This document shows positions 44,164-53,375 of a DNA stretch of 64,000 nt, one piece after another (within the stretch, counting starts at the first letter, position 1; each line of letters begins with the position of its first letter). Made by a program: the position numbers and the translations under genes. The notes under the pieces were generated by a model. It worked only from the letters and a program-made list of their open reading frames with translations, was not told the DNA's origin and ran no database searches. The DNA is from JARRNJ01 sp037385045 (GTDB taxonomy: Bacteria > Pseudomonadota > Gammaproteobacteria > JASBUN01). The DNA lies in contig JARRNJ010000001.1 in assembly GCA_037385045.1 (NCBI GenBank), positions 7,270-71,269 on the forward strand, read 5' to 3'.

Positions 44164-45156
44164 TCAGGCACGATCGATCGGAAAGGCGATCACCTGTTCG
44201 ATGGACCCGGCACCGGCCAACACCATCAGCAGGCGGTCGAGCCCCAGCGCCACGCCAGCGACCGGCGGCAGGCCCTTGGCCAACGCCGTCAGCAGATGCT
44301 GATCCGGGGCCACGTCGTCCCGGCCGCGGTCCCGGCGACGCTGGCGTTCGCGCGCGAAGCGCTCACCCTGCTCCCCGGCGTCGATGAGTTCGTGGAACCC
44401 GTTCGCGAGTTCCATTCCGTGCAGATAGACCTCGAAGCGCTCGGCTACCGGCGGTGTCCCCCGGCGGATGCGGGCCAGCGCCGCCTGGCTGGCGGGATAG
44501 TCATACAGGAAACACAAGCCGTAAGCCGCCAGCGCGGGTTCGACCCGCTGGGTCAGTAGCAGATCCAGCCACGGATCACGGTCGTTCGCGGGCATGCCGT
44601 CGGGAACCGCGATCCTACGGTCGGCAGCCGCGCGCGCCAACTCCGCGACCGTGGCTTGATGGGGATCGACGCCGGCATGGGTGAGAAATGCCTCTGCATA
44701 GGAGAGGCGCCGGGCGGCGCCCGGCGCGACCCGCTCCCGAAGCAAGGTCCGCAGCAGGGTTTCCACCTCGTCCATGAGCTGGTGATGATCAAGGCCGGGC
44801 CGGTACCACTCCAACAGCGTGAATTCGGGATTGTGCCGCCGCCCCGCCTCGCCGTTGCGAAACACCCGGCAAACCTGATAAATGGGGCCGCTTCCCGCCG
44901 CCAGGAGGCGCTTCATGGGAAATTCCGGCGAAGTGTGCAGGTACAGCGTAGCGCCGTCCGCGGCACCCGGCCCGCGATAGCGGGTGATGAAACTGTCCAG
45001 GTTGGGGTCGGTGGCGCCGGCGTGGGACAATACCGGCGTTTCCACCTCGAGTACGCCACGCTCGGCAAAAAAGGCGCGAATCTCGGCCAGCAGCGCCGCG
45101 CGCATGCGTAGCGCTTCGAGGGATGCGCTGGGACTCCAACCCTTATCCGGGTTCAT
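44164..45156 (-). CDS. epmA: Elongation factor P--(R)-beta-lysine ligase EpmA (GenX/PoxA/YjeA)
   Basis: A truncated class II lysyl-tRNA-synthetase paralogue of 330 residues. It attaches (R)-beta-lysine to EF-P rather than to tRNA. Class II motifs are visible (motif 2 PIYQVCRVFRNGEAGRRHNPEFTLLEWYRP; motif 3 GVALGLDRLLMVL). There is no anticodon-binding domain. The start at 45156 was placed by alignment: MNPDKGWSPSAS has the same length and the same W, P, S, A, S positions as the E. coli N-terminus. GTG and ATG starts slightly upstream are possible. It is downstream of efp on the same strand, with epmB divergent, forming a complete lysylation module. Confidence 0.95.
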   Translation of the reverse strand: MNPDKGWSPSASLEALRMRAALLAEIRAFFAERGVLEVETPVLSHAGATDPNLDSFITRYRGPGAADGATLYLHTSPEFPMKRLLAAGSGPIYQVCRVFRNGEAGRRHNPEFTLLEWYRPGLDHHQLMDEVETLLRTLLRERVAPGAARRLSYAEAFLTHAGVDPHQATVAELARAAADRRIAVPDGMPANDRDPWLDLLLTQRVEPALAAYGLCFLYDYPASQAALARIRRGTPPVAERFEVYLHGMELANGFHELIDAGEQGERFARERQRRRDRGRDDVAPDQHLLTALAKGLPPVAGVALGLDRLLMVLAGAGSIEQVIAFPIDRA

Positions 45157-45231
45157 GACCATGCTGCTGCTGGAGGTCACCGCCACCCGCCGCCAGATGC
45201 CTGTTCGGCGGCCGCCATGACGCCAGCCGCA

Positions 45232-45801
45232 CTACTCCTTGGCGCGGGAAACGTATTCGCCGGTGCGGGTGTCGACCTTGATCAGTTCGCCGACGTCGAT
45301 GAACAGCGGCACGCGCACCACGGCGCCGGTCTCCAGGGTCGCCGGTTTGCCGCCCCCACCCGAGGTATCGCCGCGCACACCGGGATCGGTCTCGGTGACC
45401 GCCAGCACCACGAAATTGGGCGGGGTGACGCTGATGGGCTCACCGTTCCACAGGGTGACCTGGCAAATATCCTGTTCCTTCAGCCACTTGTCTGCATCGC
45501 CAACCGCATTGGCGTCAGCGCCGAGTTGCTCATAGGAGTTGGGATCCATGAAATGCCAGAACTCGCCGTCGTTGTAAAGATATTGCATCTCGGTCTCGTG
45601 GACATCGGCCGCCTCCACCGACTCACCCGACTTGTAGGTGCGGTCGATGACGCGCCCGTTTTTCAGGTTGCGGATCTTGACCCGGTTGAACGCCTGGCCT
45701 TTGCCGGGTTTGACGAACTCGTTTTCGACGATGGTGTAGGGATCACCGTCCACCATGATTTTGAGACCGCTCTTGAATTCGTTAGTACTATATGTAGCCA
45801 T
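45232..45801 (-). CDS. efp: Translation elongation factor P
   Basis: EF-P, 189 residues, relieves ribosome stalling at polyproline stretches. The three beta-barrel domains are of normal length. Lys34 in the loop VKPGKGQAF is the residue modified by EpmA with beta-lysine, and it is present. Its start (MATYSTNEFKSGLKI) matches the family. It is followed by epmA (75 bp) and transcribed divergently from epmB with 62 bp between the start codons. Confidence 0.98.
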   Translation of the reverse strand: MATYSTNEFKSGLKIMVDGDPYTIVENEFVKPGKGQAFNRVKIRNLKNGRVIDRTYKSGESVEAADVHETEMQYLYNDGEFWHFMDPNSYEQLGADANAVGDADKWLKEQDICQVTLWNGEPISVTPPNFVVLAVTETDPGVRGDTSGGGGKPATLETGAVVRVPLFIDVGELIKVDTRTGEYVSRAKE

Positions 45802-45863
45802 GTAACCTTACCATTCGACGTCGTTCGGTTTTCCGACAACCTGACAATTCAACACGAGCCGCT

Positions 45864-46889
45864 ATGATACCCCGAATCACCGCCACGCGGCAGGTCCCGG
45901 CCTGGCAAGTGGAACTTTCCCGTGCGATTTCCGATCCGGCCGCATTGCTGCAACAGCTCGACCTCGGCCCCGAGTGGCTGCCCGGTGCACGGGCGGCGGC
46001 GGCGCTGTTTCCCCTGCGGGTACCGCGCGGTTTCGTCGGCCGCATGCGCCGGGGAGACCCCCACGACCCATTGCTGGCCCAGGTCCTGCCGCTGCACCGG
46101 GAACTTGCCGCAACGCCCGGCTTCGGATCCGACCCGGTCGGTGACCTGCACGCCATGAAAGTCCCCGGCGTGCTGCACAAATACCACGGGCGGGTGCTGC
46201 TGGTAACCACCGGCGCCTGCGCCGTGCACTGCCGCTACTGCTTCCGGCGCCACTTTCCCTATGGCGAGGCGAACCCAGCCGGCGGTCACTGGTCCCGGGC
46301 GCTGGAGCATATCGCGGCCGACGCCAGCATCGAGGAAGTCATCCTCAGCGGCGGCGACCCGCTGCTGCTCAGCGACGGCAAGCTGGCGGCACTGGCCTCC
46401 GCGCTGGAGGCGATCCCGCATGTACGGCGGCTGCGCGTTCACTCGCGCCTGCCTGTAGTCCTGCCCGAACGGGTAGATGAATCCCTGCTGGGCTGGCTCG
46501 CCGACCGCCGGCTGCGCACCGTGGTCGTCATCCACGCCAACCACCCCCAGGAAATCGACGCCAGCGTCGCGGCGGTGTGCCGTCGCATGGCCGCAGCAGG
46601 CATCGACCTGCTCAACCAGAGCGTACTGCTGAAGGACGTAAATGACAGCCCGGAGACCCTGATCGCATTGTCCGAGCGGCTGTTCGAGGCGCGCGTGCTG
46701 CCCTACTACCTGCACCTGCTGGATCGCGTAGCGGGCGCCGCCCACTTCAGCGTCGACGCGGACCGGGCACAGGAGTTGGCCGGCCGGCTCCAGGCGCGGC
46801 TGCCGGGCTACCTGGTGCCCAGACTGGTGCGGGAGTTGCCGGGCGCGCCGGCAAAGACAGCCGTTGCCGCGGTCTTTTCCCCATTCTGA
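45864..46889 (+). CDS. epmB: EF-P beta-lysylation protein EpmB (radical SAM lysine 2,3-aminomutase)
   Basis: A 341-residue radical SAM enzyme that makes (R)-beta-lysine for EpmA. The Fe-S/SAM motif CAVHCRYCFRRHFPY (CxxxCxxC) lies near residue 115, with IEEVILSGGDPLLLSD, RRLRVHSRLPVVLPER and DLLNQSVLLKDVNDSPETL downstream, all typical of the KamA/YjeK family. The length equals E. coli EpmB (342). It is divergent from efp. The third factor of the E. coli pathway, EpmC, is not seen in the window. Confidence 0.96.
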   Translation: MIPRITATRQVPAWQVELSRAISDPAALLQQLDLGPEWLPGARAAAALFPLRVPRGFVGRMRRGDPHDPLLAQVLPLHRELAATPGFGSDPVGDLHAMKVPGVLHKYHGRVLLVTTGACAVHCRYCFRRHFPYGEANPAGGHWSRALEHIAADASIEEVILSGGDPLLLSDGKLAALASALEAIPHVRRLRVHSRLPVVLPERVDESLLGWLADRRLRTVVVIHANHPQEIDASVAAVCRRMAAAGIDLLNQSVLLKDVNDSPETLIALSERLFEARVLPYYLHLLDRVAGAAHFSVDADRAQELAGRLQARLPGYLVPRLVRELPGAPAKTAVAAVFSPF

Positions 46890-47044
46890 AGGGGGCATTC
46901 CCGGCACCCGACGGCAGCCGCCGGACCCGCCGTCGTTATGGCCTAAGTCATATTGCCCCCGGCTCGCGGAGCGAGCACCATATAATCAGCTGCTCGCCTG
47001 AGGATGAGAAGAGCGGCGGTTCTCATTGGGAAAGAGGTAAGTCC

Positions 47045-48820
47045 GTGGCCGGCCACGACGACAACTATGGGCTGACGATCCCGCCGCAGCGCCCGTGCAA
47101 CGGCGACGGCCCGGAACTGCGCCCGCGCAAACTGGCGGAATGGCTCGCCGACCTCCCCTTGGCCAACGTTTCGGATTCGGCGCGCCGCGTTCAGGACTAT
47201 CTGGATCGGGTCAATGGCTGCCAGGTGCCGGCGGGAACGCGCGTCAAGCTGTTGGAGGCGATCGCTGAACCGGGGCGGTTCCTGGCGGCGGCGCTCAATA
47301 AGACCCTGGCCGCCAGGGGACTACCGTTGACCGAGCGCAGCCTCGCCGCGGCCGATCAGTTGACGGGCCTGCTCACGGCCCAGGCCTGCGGCTACAAGAT
47401 TGTCACGGCGGAAATACTCAGCGGACGTGCGCGCTACGACAGGAAACTGCTGTCGCAGGCGATCCACGGGGCCATGGACCGGCTCAGCCGTATTCTCCTG
47501 GTCTGCTACCGGCTCTATACCCCCCCACCGCGCACGCTGTGGCTGGAACTGAACCTGCTGTATTACTTCGCCACGGTGCATGACGCCGCCGGCGCGATTG
47601 CCCGTGGCCATGACATGACCACAGCGTGCATGTACAAGGCCACGGTCCTTCTGACCATGGCCGATCCCTACCGTCTGCGTCAGGGCGAAGCCGACCTGCT
47701 GTGGAACCGGCTCGCACGCTGGTCGGAGGCTGTCACGCTTAGGCCGGCAGAAACGGCCGTGGGGCTGGATTCCTCCTCCGTCTTCTGCCATCTGAATCTC
47801 GACGTCCCGCCCGGCGCCACAGTGGCCAACGGTGCCCGGGATCTACGCTATTGCCGCTATGTGGACCTGGAGCGGCTCAATCCGCGCCTGCAACAGCTGA
47901 TCGCCGGCTCCGAGGCAGCGCAAACCGGCGAGATCTCCCACGACCTCCTGCAGCGGGTGTTGTCGGCGTGGGAACGACGCGCCCAACGTGCGTACTCGCG
48001 TCTGCCGCAAGCCACTCCGATTGACTTGGCGATTGGTCTGGAGACCGCCTACCACGTGATGCACGGGACCGACGCCGGGGCCGCTGCCGGCGATGCCAAT
48101 GGCGCCGATCATCTTCCAGACCCTCCGGCGCTGGATCCGCTGATCGACACCCACACCGAGTTCAGCATCGCGCCGCTGCCCAGCCAGCTGGCGCACTATC
48201 AGAAGACCTGGAAAGGCACCGTCCCGTCCACCATCCGCACGGTCGGCGAGCACGGCCGCGACGACGAACCGGTTGAACTGCTGCGCAACCAGCGCCACAT
48301 CCAGGCCTGGGAAACGGTCAATGTCTCCGCCGAAGGCTACTGCCTCACCCAACACGAGCCGCTTGCCTCAACCGCACAGGTCGGCGAATTGGTCGGATTG
48401 CGTGAAACCGACCGCGAGGCGGGAGACTGGTGTCTCGGAGTGGTACGTTGGCTCCAGTGCGATCGCGCCCTGGGCGTCAAGGCGGGGGTCCAGATTCTGG
48501 CGCCAGTGGCCGAAGCCGTGACCGCGCGTGCCACCCGGGGCCGGCCCGACCAGCGGCGCCCCTTCAAGTGCCTCAAACTGAGGCCGATCGCGGCTCTCAG
48601 CCAGCCGCCGACGCTGCTGATCCCGGCCACGCGCCATCGGGCCGGCGACACACTCATCGTTGGAGACGAGGAAAATCCCGGCCGGGTGCGGTTGACGAGG
48701 CTGGTCGAGGGAACCGGAAATTTCGCCCGCTACCAATACGAGCCGGTGGGCGACGACGTCACGCCGGCATCACTGCGCGAAAGCGGGTCGGGCGACAGCC
48801 GGCCCGACCTGCGTCACTGA
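47045..48820 (+). CDS. Uncharacterised protein with a possible divergent PilZ-like C-terminal domain
   Basis: A 591-residue soluble protein that I do not recognise with certainty. The first 330 residues are helical and Leu/Ala-rich, without membrane spans. The C-terminal third contains VNVSAEGYCLTQHEP near residue 425, which fits the (D/N)xSxxG strand motif of PilZ domains. Arg residues precede it (RNQRHIQAW), and WCLGVVRWLQCDRALGVKAGVQIL follows like the rest of a PilZ barrel. Proteins with this two-part layout occur in other gammaproteobacteria as candidate c-di-GMP effectors, but that is inference. The GTG start has AAAGAGG eight bases upstream. A TATAAT box at 46981-46986 is a candidate -10 without a good -35. 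Confidence 0.7.
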   Translation: MAGHDDNYGLTIPPQRPCNGDGPELRPRKLAEWLADLPLANVSDSARRVQDYLDRVNGCQVPAGTRVKLLEAIAEPGRFLAAALNKTLAARGLPLTERSLAAADQLTGLLTAQACGYKIVTAEILSGRARYDRKLLSQAIHGAMDRLSRILLVCYRLYTPPPRTLWLELNLLYYFATVHDAAGAIARGHDMTTACMYKATVLLTMADPYRLRQGEADLLWNRLARWSEAVTLRPAETAVGLDSSSVFCHLNLDVPPGATVANGARDLRYCRYVDLERLNPRLQQLIAGSEAAQTGEISHDLLQRVLSAWERRAQRAYSRLPQATPIDLAIGLETAYHVMHGTDAGAAAGDANGADHLPDPPALDPLIDTHTEFSIAPLPSQLAHYQKTWKGTVPSTIRTVGEHGRDDEPVELLRNQRHIQAWETVNVSAEGYCLTQHEPLASTAQVGELVGLRETDREAGDWCLGVVRWLQCDRALGVKAGVQILAPVAEAVTARATRGRPDQRRPFKCLKLRPIAALSQPPTLLIPATRHRAGDTLIVGDEENPGRVRLTRLVEGTGNFARYQYEPVGDDVTPASLRESGSGDSRPDLRH

Positions 48821-48842
48821 CGCCCGCCGCCGCGCCGCGGCT

Positions 48843-49364
48843 TCAATAGACCTGCGAGAACTGTGACGGGTAGATTACCGTTCCGCCCTGCCCCAGAACG
48901 CCGTCGGAAAGTTCAATGGCGGTAATGGCGTCGTTGGGAACCGGAAGGTTGCACTGCAGGTTCCAGCGCGAAGCCGGGGAAAACCCCAGCCGTTCGTAAT
49001 ACTCCGGGTGCCCGATCACCACGATTGCTCCGTAGCCCAAGCGGCGCGCCTCATCAACCGCATAGTGAACGAGTTCGCTGCCGATACCCCGGTGCGACTG
49101 GGATGGCACCACGGCCATGGGCGCAAGAGCAAGAATATCCACGCCCCCGTGATCCCGCTGCAAACGGACCTTGGTGAGAAGCACATGACCGACGATGCGC
49201 TGATGGAACTCCGCGACCAGCGACAGCTCGGGATTGAACATCGCCGATTCACGCAGGGCGCCGATCAGGCCGACCTCGTCGTCCCCCTGAAAGGCGCTCA
49301 GATGAACCACATCAATCGCCTTGACGTCCTCGCCGGTCTCCGCTCTGACACTGATGCTTTGCAT
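48843..49364 (-). CDS. GNAT-family N-acetyltransferase
   Basis: A 173-residue acetyltransferase of the YhbS-like GNAT group. The acetyl-CoA loop is SQSHRGIGSELVHYAVDEARRLGYGAIVVIGHPEYYERLGF, split over residues about 100-140, with the characteristic terminal YYERLGFSPA. The start at 49364 (MQSISVRAETGED) has GGAG six bases upstream. The longer frame has no conserved upstream sequence. Substrate is unknown. It is convergent with the PilZ-like gene and stands alone. Confidence 0.9.
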   Translation of the reverse strand: MQSISVRAETGEDVKAIDVVHLSAFQGDDEVGLIGALRESAMFNPELSLVAEFHQRIVGHVLLTKVRLQRDHGGVDILALAPMAVVPSQSHRGIGSELVHYAVDEARRLGYGAIVVIGHPEYYERLGFSPASRWNLQCNLPVPNDAITAIELSDGVLGQGGTVIYPSQFSQVY

Positions 49365-50028
49365 AACCTTCTCCGCTACTCCTCGATCGCTTGCCGTCCC
49401 TTCAGGTCCATCGACCCGGCGCAACACCGGCGCAGGCATCATCGCCCGCGCCGCGATGCAGGGCGCCATTGAGCCGGGGATTCCTTTCGAAGGAATGGCG
49501 CCGCCCCCTCAAACGTGCCAGGTGCGTCCGCAGACCACCCAGCGGGCATCAATTGTATCGGGAGCCCTGGGAGCCTTCCATGCCAGTCCAATTATGGCAC
49601 GGCTGCGACCCAGTGCCACCGCCCCGCGACAGCATAAATTTTCCCGGACCCCTGCCGCTACCCTGATTGGGAGACGCCGAGTGGGCGTACACAGCTTAGC
49701 GGCCTGCCTGCCGATGGCCGTTCGCTTCACCGCGGACTGACGTTCGGCAGTGGAAATAGCCGGTGAAATTCGGTACAAAGAGCAAAACCACCGCGAAACC
49801 TCGTTGCCGCCAGCTGCATACCCGCGTCCAGTCCGGGAGGGGCCCCGCCGCCGGCATGCGGGTGGGGAGTTCGGGTCAGAGGGGAGGGATATTCCTTGGC
49901 GCCAGACCTGCCCATGCCTCCATCGGCGGCTTGATCCCCGTCGTGCCACGCGGCCCGAATTCCGGGCCGTGGTCCAAGCTGACGACGCGCCGAGGCGGGA
50001 ACCAGAACGCTTGTGAGGAGAGGTAGGC
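49365..50028. other. 664-bp non-coding region upstream of fimX
   Basis: No gene is supported on either strand. Contents: a sigma-28-like promoter (49635-49661), an imperfect inverted repeat around a GAATTC core (49946-49972, arms CCACGCGGCCCG and CGGGCCGTGG), and the fimX ribosome binding site GGAGAGG. It is unusually long for this compact genome, which suggests a regulated leader. Confidence 0.4.
49635..49661 (+). promoter_or_regulatory. Candidate sigma-28-like promoter upstream of fimX
   Basis: TAAATTTT (49635-49642) and GCCGCTAC (49654-49661) are separated by exactly 11 bp. They match the FliA consensus at 7 of 8 and 6 of 8 positions. The fimX start is about 370 bp downstream, a long distance, so the assignment is tentative. 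Confidence 0.4.
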
Positions 50029-52113
50029 GTGGAAAGTGAAAAGCTGCTACGGCTGGTGATCATCGAGGACTCCTTGAACGATGCGGAGCTGCTCGCCAGC
50101 CTGCTGCGCAACGCCGGGCATGCGATCCGTCCAGTCGGCGTCGAGGACGAGGAACAGCTTCGCACCACCCTGAAAAGCCAGCCGCTCGACCTCATTCTCT
50201 GCTCCGTCGACTCCGATGAGCCGTCACTGCACCAGGTCCAACTCGCGATCTCCGACTATCAGAAGGATATCGCCTTGATCGCCGTCGCCGAAAATGCTGA
50301 CATGCCCACCCGCACCCAGGCGATGCGCGACGGGGCTCTGGATCTGGTGTCGCGCAACGAGCCGGACCACCTGCACCTGGTAATCGATCGCGAAATCCGC
50401 AATCTGGAGGTGCGCCGGCGCCAGCGCCGGTGCGAAAGCGCCGTACGCGAGACCGAGAGACGCTGTCACACTCTGCTTGACAGTTCCCGCGACGCCATCA
50501 CTTATGTTCACGACGGTATGCACGTGTACGCCAACGGCGCGTACCTGGAGATGTTCGGCTTCTCCGAACCCGACGATGTTGAAGGCATGCCGGTAATGGA
50601 CATGGTGGCCGCCCAGGACCACGGAAAGTTCAAAAAATTCCTCCGCGACCTGGACAACCACAAGAGCAATGGCCAGGAGTTGGAAGTGCTGGGTCTGCGG
50701 GCCGACGGCGGAACCTTCAACGCAGTCATGGAGTTTTCCAACGCCAGCATCGACGGCGAACCCTGCACGCAGATCGTCATCCGCAATCAGGCGGTCGACA
50801 AGGATCTGGAAAAGAAACTGAAATTCCTCAGCAAACAGGATCTTCTGACGGGCTTGTTCAATCGCCAATACTTCATGGAGGAATTGGAACGGGCGGTGAC
50901 CGAAGCCGCCGCGGGCTCCGCGCCGAGCGCGGTGTTCTACATCGAACCGGACAACTTCAAGGCCATCAAGGAACGCGTCGGCATCGCCGGCGCCGATCTG
51001 GTATTGAGCGATATCGCAGCAGTCCTGCACGAACAGGTGGGCGATGCGGCCGTGGTGGCGCGGTTTGCCGACACCGCGTTCACCGTACTGCTCAAGCACA
51101 GCGAATTGGAAGCGGTCAAGGCCCTCGCCGAAAAGATCTGCTCGGCGGTCGAGAACCACCTCGCGGACGTGAGCGGAACGTCGGTCGCGACCACCTGCAG
51201 CATCGGCCTGAGCCTGATCGGCGAAATGACGCAGAGCGCCCAGGAACCGCTGTCACAAGCCGATCTGGCTTGCGAGATGGCACGCAAGCAGGGCGGCAAC
51301 CGCCATCATCTGCACAATCCTATAGCAGATCAGAAGGCCAGCGCCGAGCGAGACCAGCAGTGGGCGTACCTGATTCGCGACGCGCTGGAGCACGACCGCT
51401 TCAGTCTCGTGTATCAGCCCATCGCCAGCCTACACGGCGAGACCAGCGAACGTTACGAAGTGCTGGTTCGCATGCGTGACCAGGATGGCAAGGAAGTCAC
51501 ACCGGGGCAGTTCATCCCGGTTGCCGAACACAACGGCCTCATCACCGCAATCGACCGCTGGGTCATCAACCAAGCACTGCAGGTACTGTCGGAACGGCGC
51601 CGCGGGGGCCACGACACAACCCTGTTCCTGAAGCTTTCGGCGGACAGCCTAGGCGACGAAAGCCTGCTGCCGTGGATCAGCAATGCGCTGAAGAAGAACC
51701 GGCTCGAAAGCAACTGCGTGGTATTCGAGGCATCCGAAGCGGTAGTGGTGGCGCATCTCAAACAGGCCAGGGCCTTTGCCAAGGGCGTGCAGGAACTGCA
51801 CTGCGGCTTCAGCCTGGAACACTTTGGCAACGGCATGAACTCGTTCCAGCTGCTCAAGCATATTCCGGTGGACTATCTGAAGATCGACGGCTCGTTCATG
51901 CACAACCTGGCCAGTGACCAGGAACAACAGGCCATGGTCAAATCCATTACCGAGATGGCCCACTCCATGGGCAAGACGACCATCGCTGAGTTCGTGGAGG
52001 ACGCCAACAGCCTCGCGGTCCTGTGGCAATGCGGTGTGAATTACATCCAGGGCCACTTCCTGCAGGCCCCGGACGCGGTCATGGACTTCGATTTTCAGGG
52101 CGAGGAAGCCTGA
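50029..52113 (+). CDS. fimX: FimX-type c-di-GMP receptor (REC-PAS-degenerate GGDEF-degenerate EAL)
   Basis: A 694-residue protein with the same length and domain order as Pseudomonas FimX (691). The N-terminal receiver-like domain (LLRLVIIEDSLNDAELLASLLR) lacks a full phospho-acceptor set. A PAS domain (HTLLDSSRDAITYVHDGMHVYANGAYLEMFGF) spans about residues 145-250. The GGDEF domain has a non-functional signature (ARFADTAF near 346). In the EAL domain the signature is EVL (YEVLVRM near 477), as in FimX, while KIDGSF (617) and VNYIQGHFLQAP (676) are kept, fitting c-di-GMP binding without hydrolysis. FimX controls type IV pilus assembly at the cell pole. The GTG start has GGAGAGG seven to ten bases upstream. 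No pilus genes are in the window. Confidence 0.9.
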   Translation: MESEKLLRLVIIEDSLNDAELLASLLRNAGHAIRPVGVEDEEQLRTTLKSQPLDLILCSVDSDEPSLHQVQLAISDYQKDIALIAVAENADMPTRTQAMRDGALDLVSRNEPDHLHLVIDREIRNLEVRRRQRRCESAVRETERRCHTLLDSSRDAITYVHDGMHVYANGAYLEMFGFSEPDDVEGMPVMDMVAAQDHGKFKKFLRDLDNHKSNGQELEVLGLRADGGTFNAVMEFSNASIDGEPCTQIVIRNQAVDKDLEKKLKFLSKQDLLTGLFNRQYFMEELERAVTEAAAGSAPSAVFYIEPDNFKAIKERVGIAGADLVLSDIAAVLHEQVGDAAVVARFADTAFTVLLKHSELEAVKALAEKICSAVENHLADVSGTSVATTCSIGLSLIGEMTQSAQEPLSQADLACEMARKQGGNRHHLHNPIADQKASAERDQQWAYLIRDALEHDRFSLVYQPIASLHGETSERYEVLVRMRDQDGKEVTPGQFIPVAEHNGLITAIDRWVINQALQVLSERRRGGHDTTLFLKLSADSLGDESLLPWISNALKKNRLESNCVVFEASEAVVVAHLKQARAFAKGVQELHCGFSLEHFGNGMNSFQLLKHIPVDYLKIDGSFMHNLASDQEQQAMVKSITEMAHSMGKTTIAEFVEDANSLAVLWQCGVNYIQGHFLQAPDAVMDFDFQGEEA

Positions 52114-52133
52114 GGACCCCGGAACCAGGACGC

Positions 52134-53375
52134 TCAGTCGAGCACGTGCGACACCAGGCCGTCGGCTAGTTTCGGCTCGAACCAGGTCGACTTCGGCGGC
52201 ATCACCTCGCCGGCATCGGCGACCGCCATCAGGTCTGCCATGGCGGTGGGAAACAACGAAAACGCCACGGCCATCTCCCCCGAGTCGACCCGCCTCTCCA
52301 ACTCGGCCAAGCCCCGGATACCGCCGACAAAGTCAATGCGATCATCCCGGCGTGGATCACCGATTCCCAGAACGGGCCCGATCAGGTTGTCAGCCAGAAC
52401 GCTGACGTCGAGCCGTGCCACCGGGTCGGCAGCGTCGACGCGGTCGCTATGAACCCGCAAACGGTACCACTGCCCGGCGAGGTACATCCCGAACTCGCCG
52501 GAGGCACCGGGGTGCACGGGCTGCTGCACGGGCGCCATCTCGAAACGCTCGCTGACGCGGCTGAGAAACTCCTCCGGCGACAGACCATTGAGATCCTTGA
52601 CCACGCGATTGTAGTCGAGGATCTGCATCTGGTTGTCGGGAAAGATGACGGAAAGAAAATAGTCGCAGCTCCCGTCGTCCTTACCGGACGGGTTGGCCGG
52701 GCCGCGCATGGCCGCGACCCGCGATGCGGCAGCCGAGCGATGGTGTCCGTCGGCGATATACAGGCAATCCATTGCGTCGAAGCGGGCAGTCAACTCGGCA
52801 ATGGTCGACGGATCACGCACAATCCAGATCATGTGCCGCACGCCGTCGTCGGCGGTCAGATCGTACTGCGGCGCGCCACCGGCCGCGGAATCGATCAACC
52901 CATCCACCCGGTTGTCGTGGCGGTAGGTGAGAAACACCGGCCCGGTCTGGGCGTTCAAGGCGTCGATCTGTCGTACGCGGTCATCCTCTTTGTCGGGACG
53001 GGTGAACTCGTGTTTCCGAATACGGTTGCGGTCATACTCCGCTACCGATGCGACGGCGACGATTCCTGTCTGGACGTGCTCACCCATGACCAGTCGATAG
53101 ACGTAGTAGCAGTCGGCATTGTCGCGGATGAGAACGCGCTGGTCGATCATGCGCTGCAGGTTCTCCGCACCCTTGGCATAAACGGCCGCAGCATGGGGAT
53201 CGGTGCCCTCCGGCAAATCGATCTCGGGCTTGGATATGTGCAAGAAGCTCCAGGGGCGGCCTGCCGCGCGTGCACGCGCCTCGCTGGCGTTCAACACATC
53301 GTAGGGAGGAGCCACCACGTCGGCGGCATGTTCGGCCACAGGCCGCAGTCCGCGGAATGGTCGAATCAGAGTCAT
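52134..53375 (-). CDS. DUF1015-family protein
   Basis: A 413-residue cytoplasmic protein of the DUF1015 family. Signatures are IRPFRGLRPV at the start, VVAPPYDVLNASEARARA, FLHISKPEIDLPEG, YYVYRL, KHEFTRPDKEDDRVRQIDALNAQTGPVFLTY, YIADGHHRSAAASR and the C-terminal MPPKSTWFEPKLADGLVSHVLD. Homologues in bacteria and archaea lie near metabolic genes but have no established activity; the ADGHHR motif recalls ParB/Srx-like nucleotide-binding folds. The start at 53375 is set by MTLIRPFRG. The 83 upstream codons are not conserved. Confidence 0.9.
   Translation of the reverse strand: MTLIRPFRGLRPVAEHAADVVAPPYDVLNASEARARAAGRPWSFLHISKPEIDLPEGTDPHAAAVYAKGAENLQRMIDQRVLIRDNADCYYVYRLVMGEHVQTGIVAVASVAEYDRNRIRKHEFTRPDKEDDRVRQIDALNAQTGPVFLTYRHDNRVDGLIDSAAGGAPQYDLTADDGVRHMIWIVRDPSTIAELTARFDAMDCLYIADGHHRSAAASRVAAMRGPANPSGKDDGSCDYFLSVIFPDNQMQILDYNRVVKDLNGLSPEEFLSRVSERFEMAPVQQPVHPGASGEFGMYLAGQWYRLRVHSDRVDAADPVARLDVSVLADNLIGPVLGIGDPRRDDRIDFVGGIRGLAELERRVDSGEMAVAFSLFPTAMADLMAVADAGEVMPPKSTWFEPKLADGLVSHVLD

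Noticed and set aside
45845..45872. CTGACA-N16-TATGAT, promoter-like, before epmB.
   Set aside because: The -10 overlaps the epmB start codon, so it could not serve that gene with the aligned start.
46981..46986. A perfect TATAAT upstream of the 591-residue gene.
   Set aside because: No -35 hexamer at 16-18 bp; the nearest TTGCCC is 22 bp away. Mentioned only as a possible -10.
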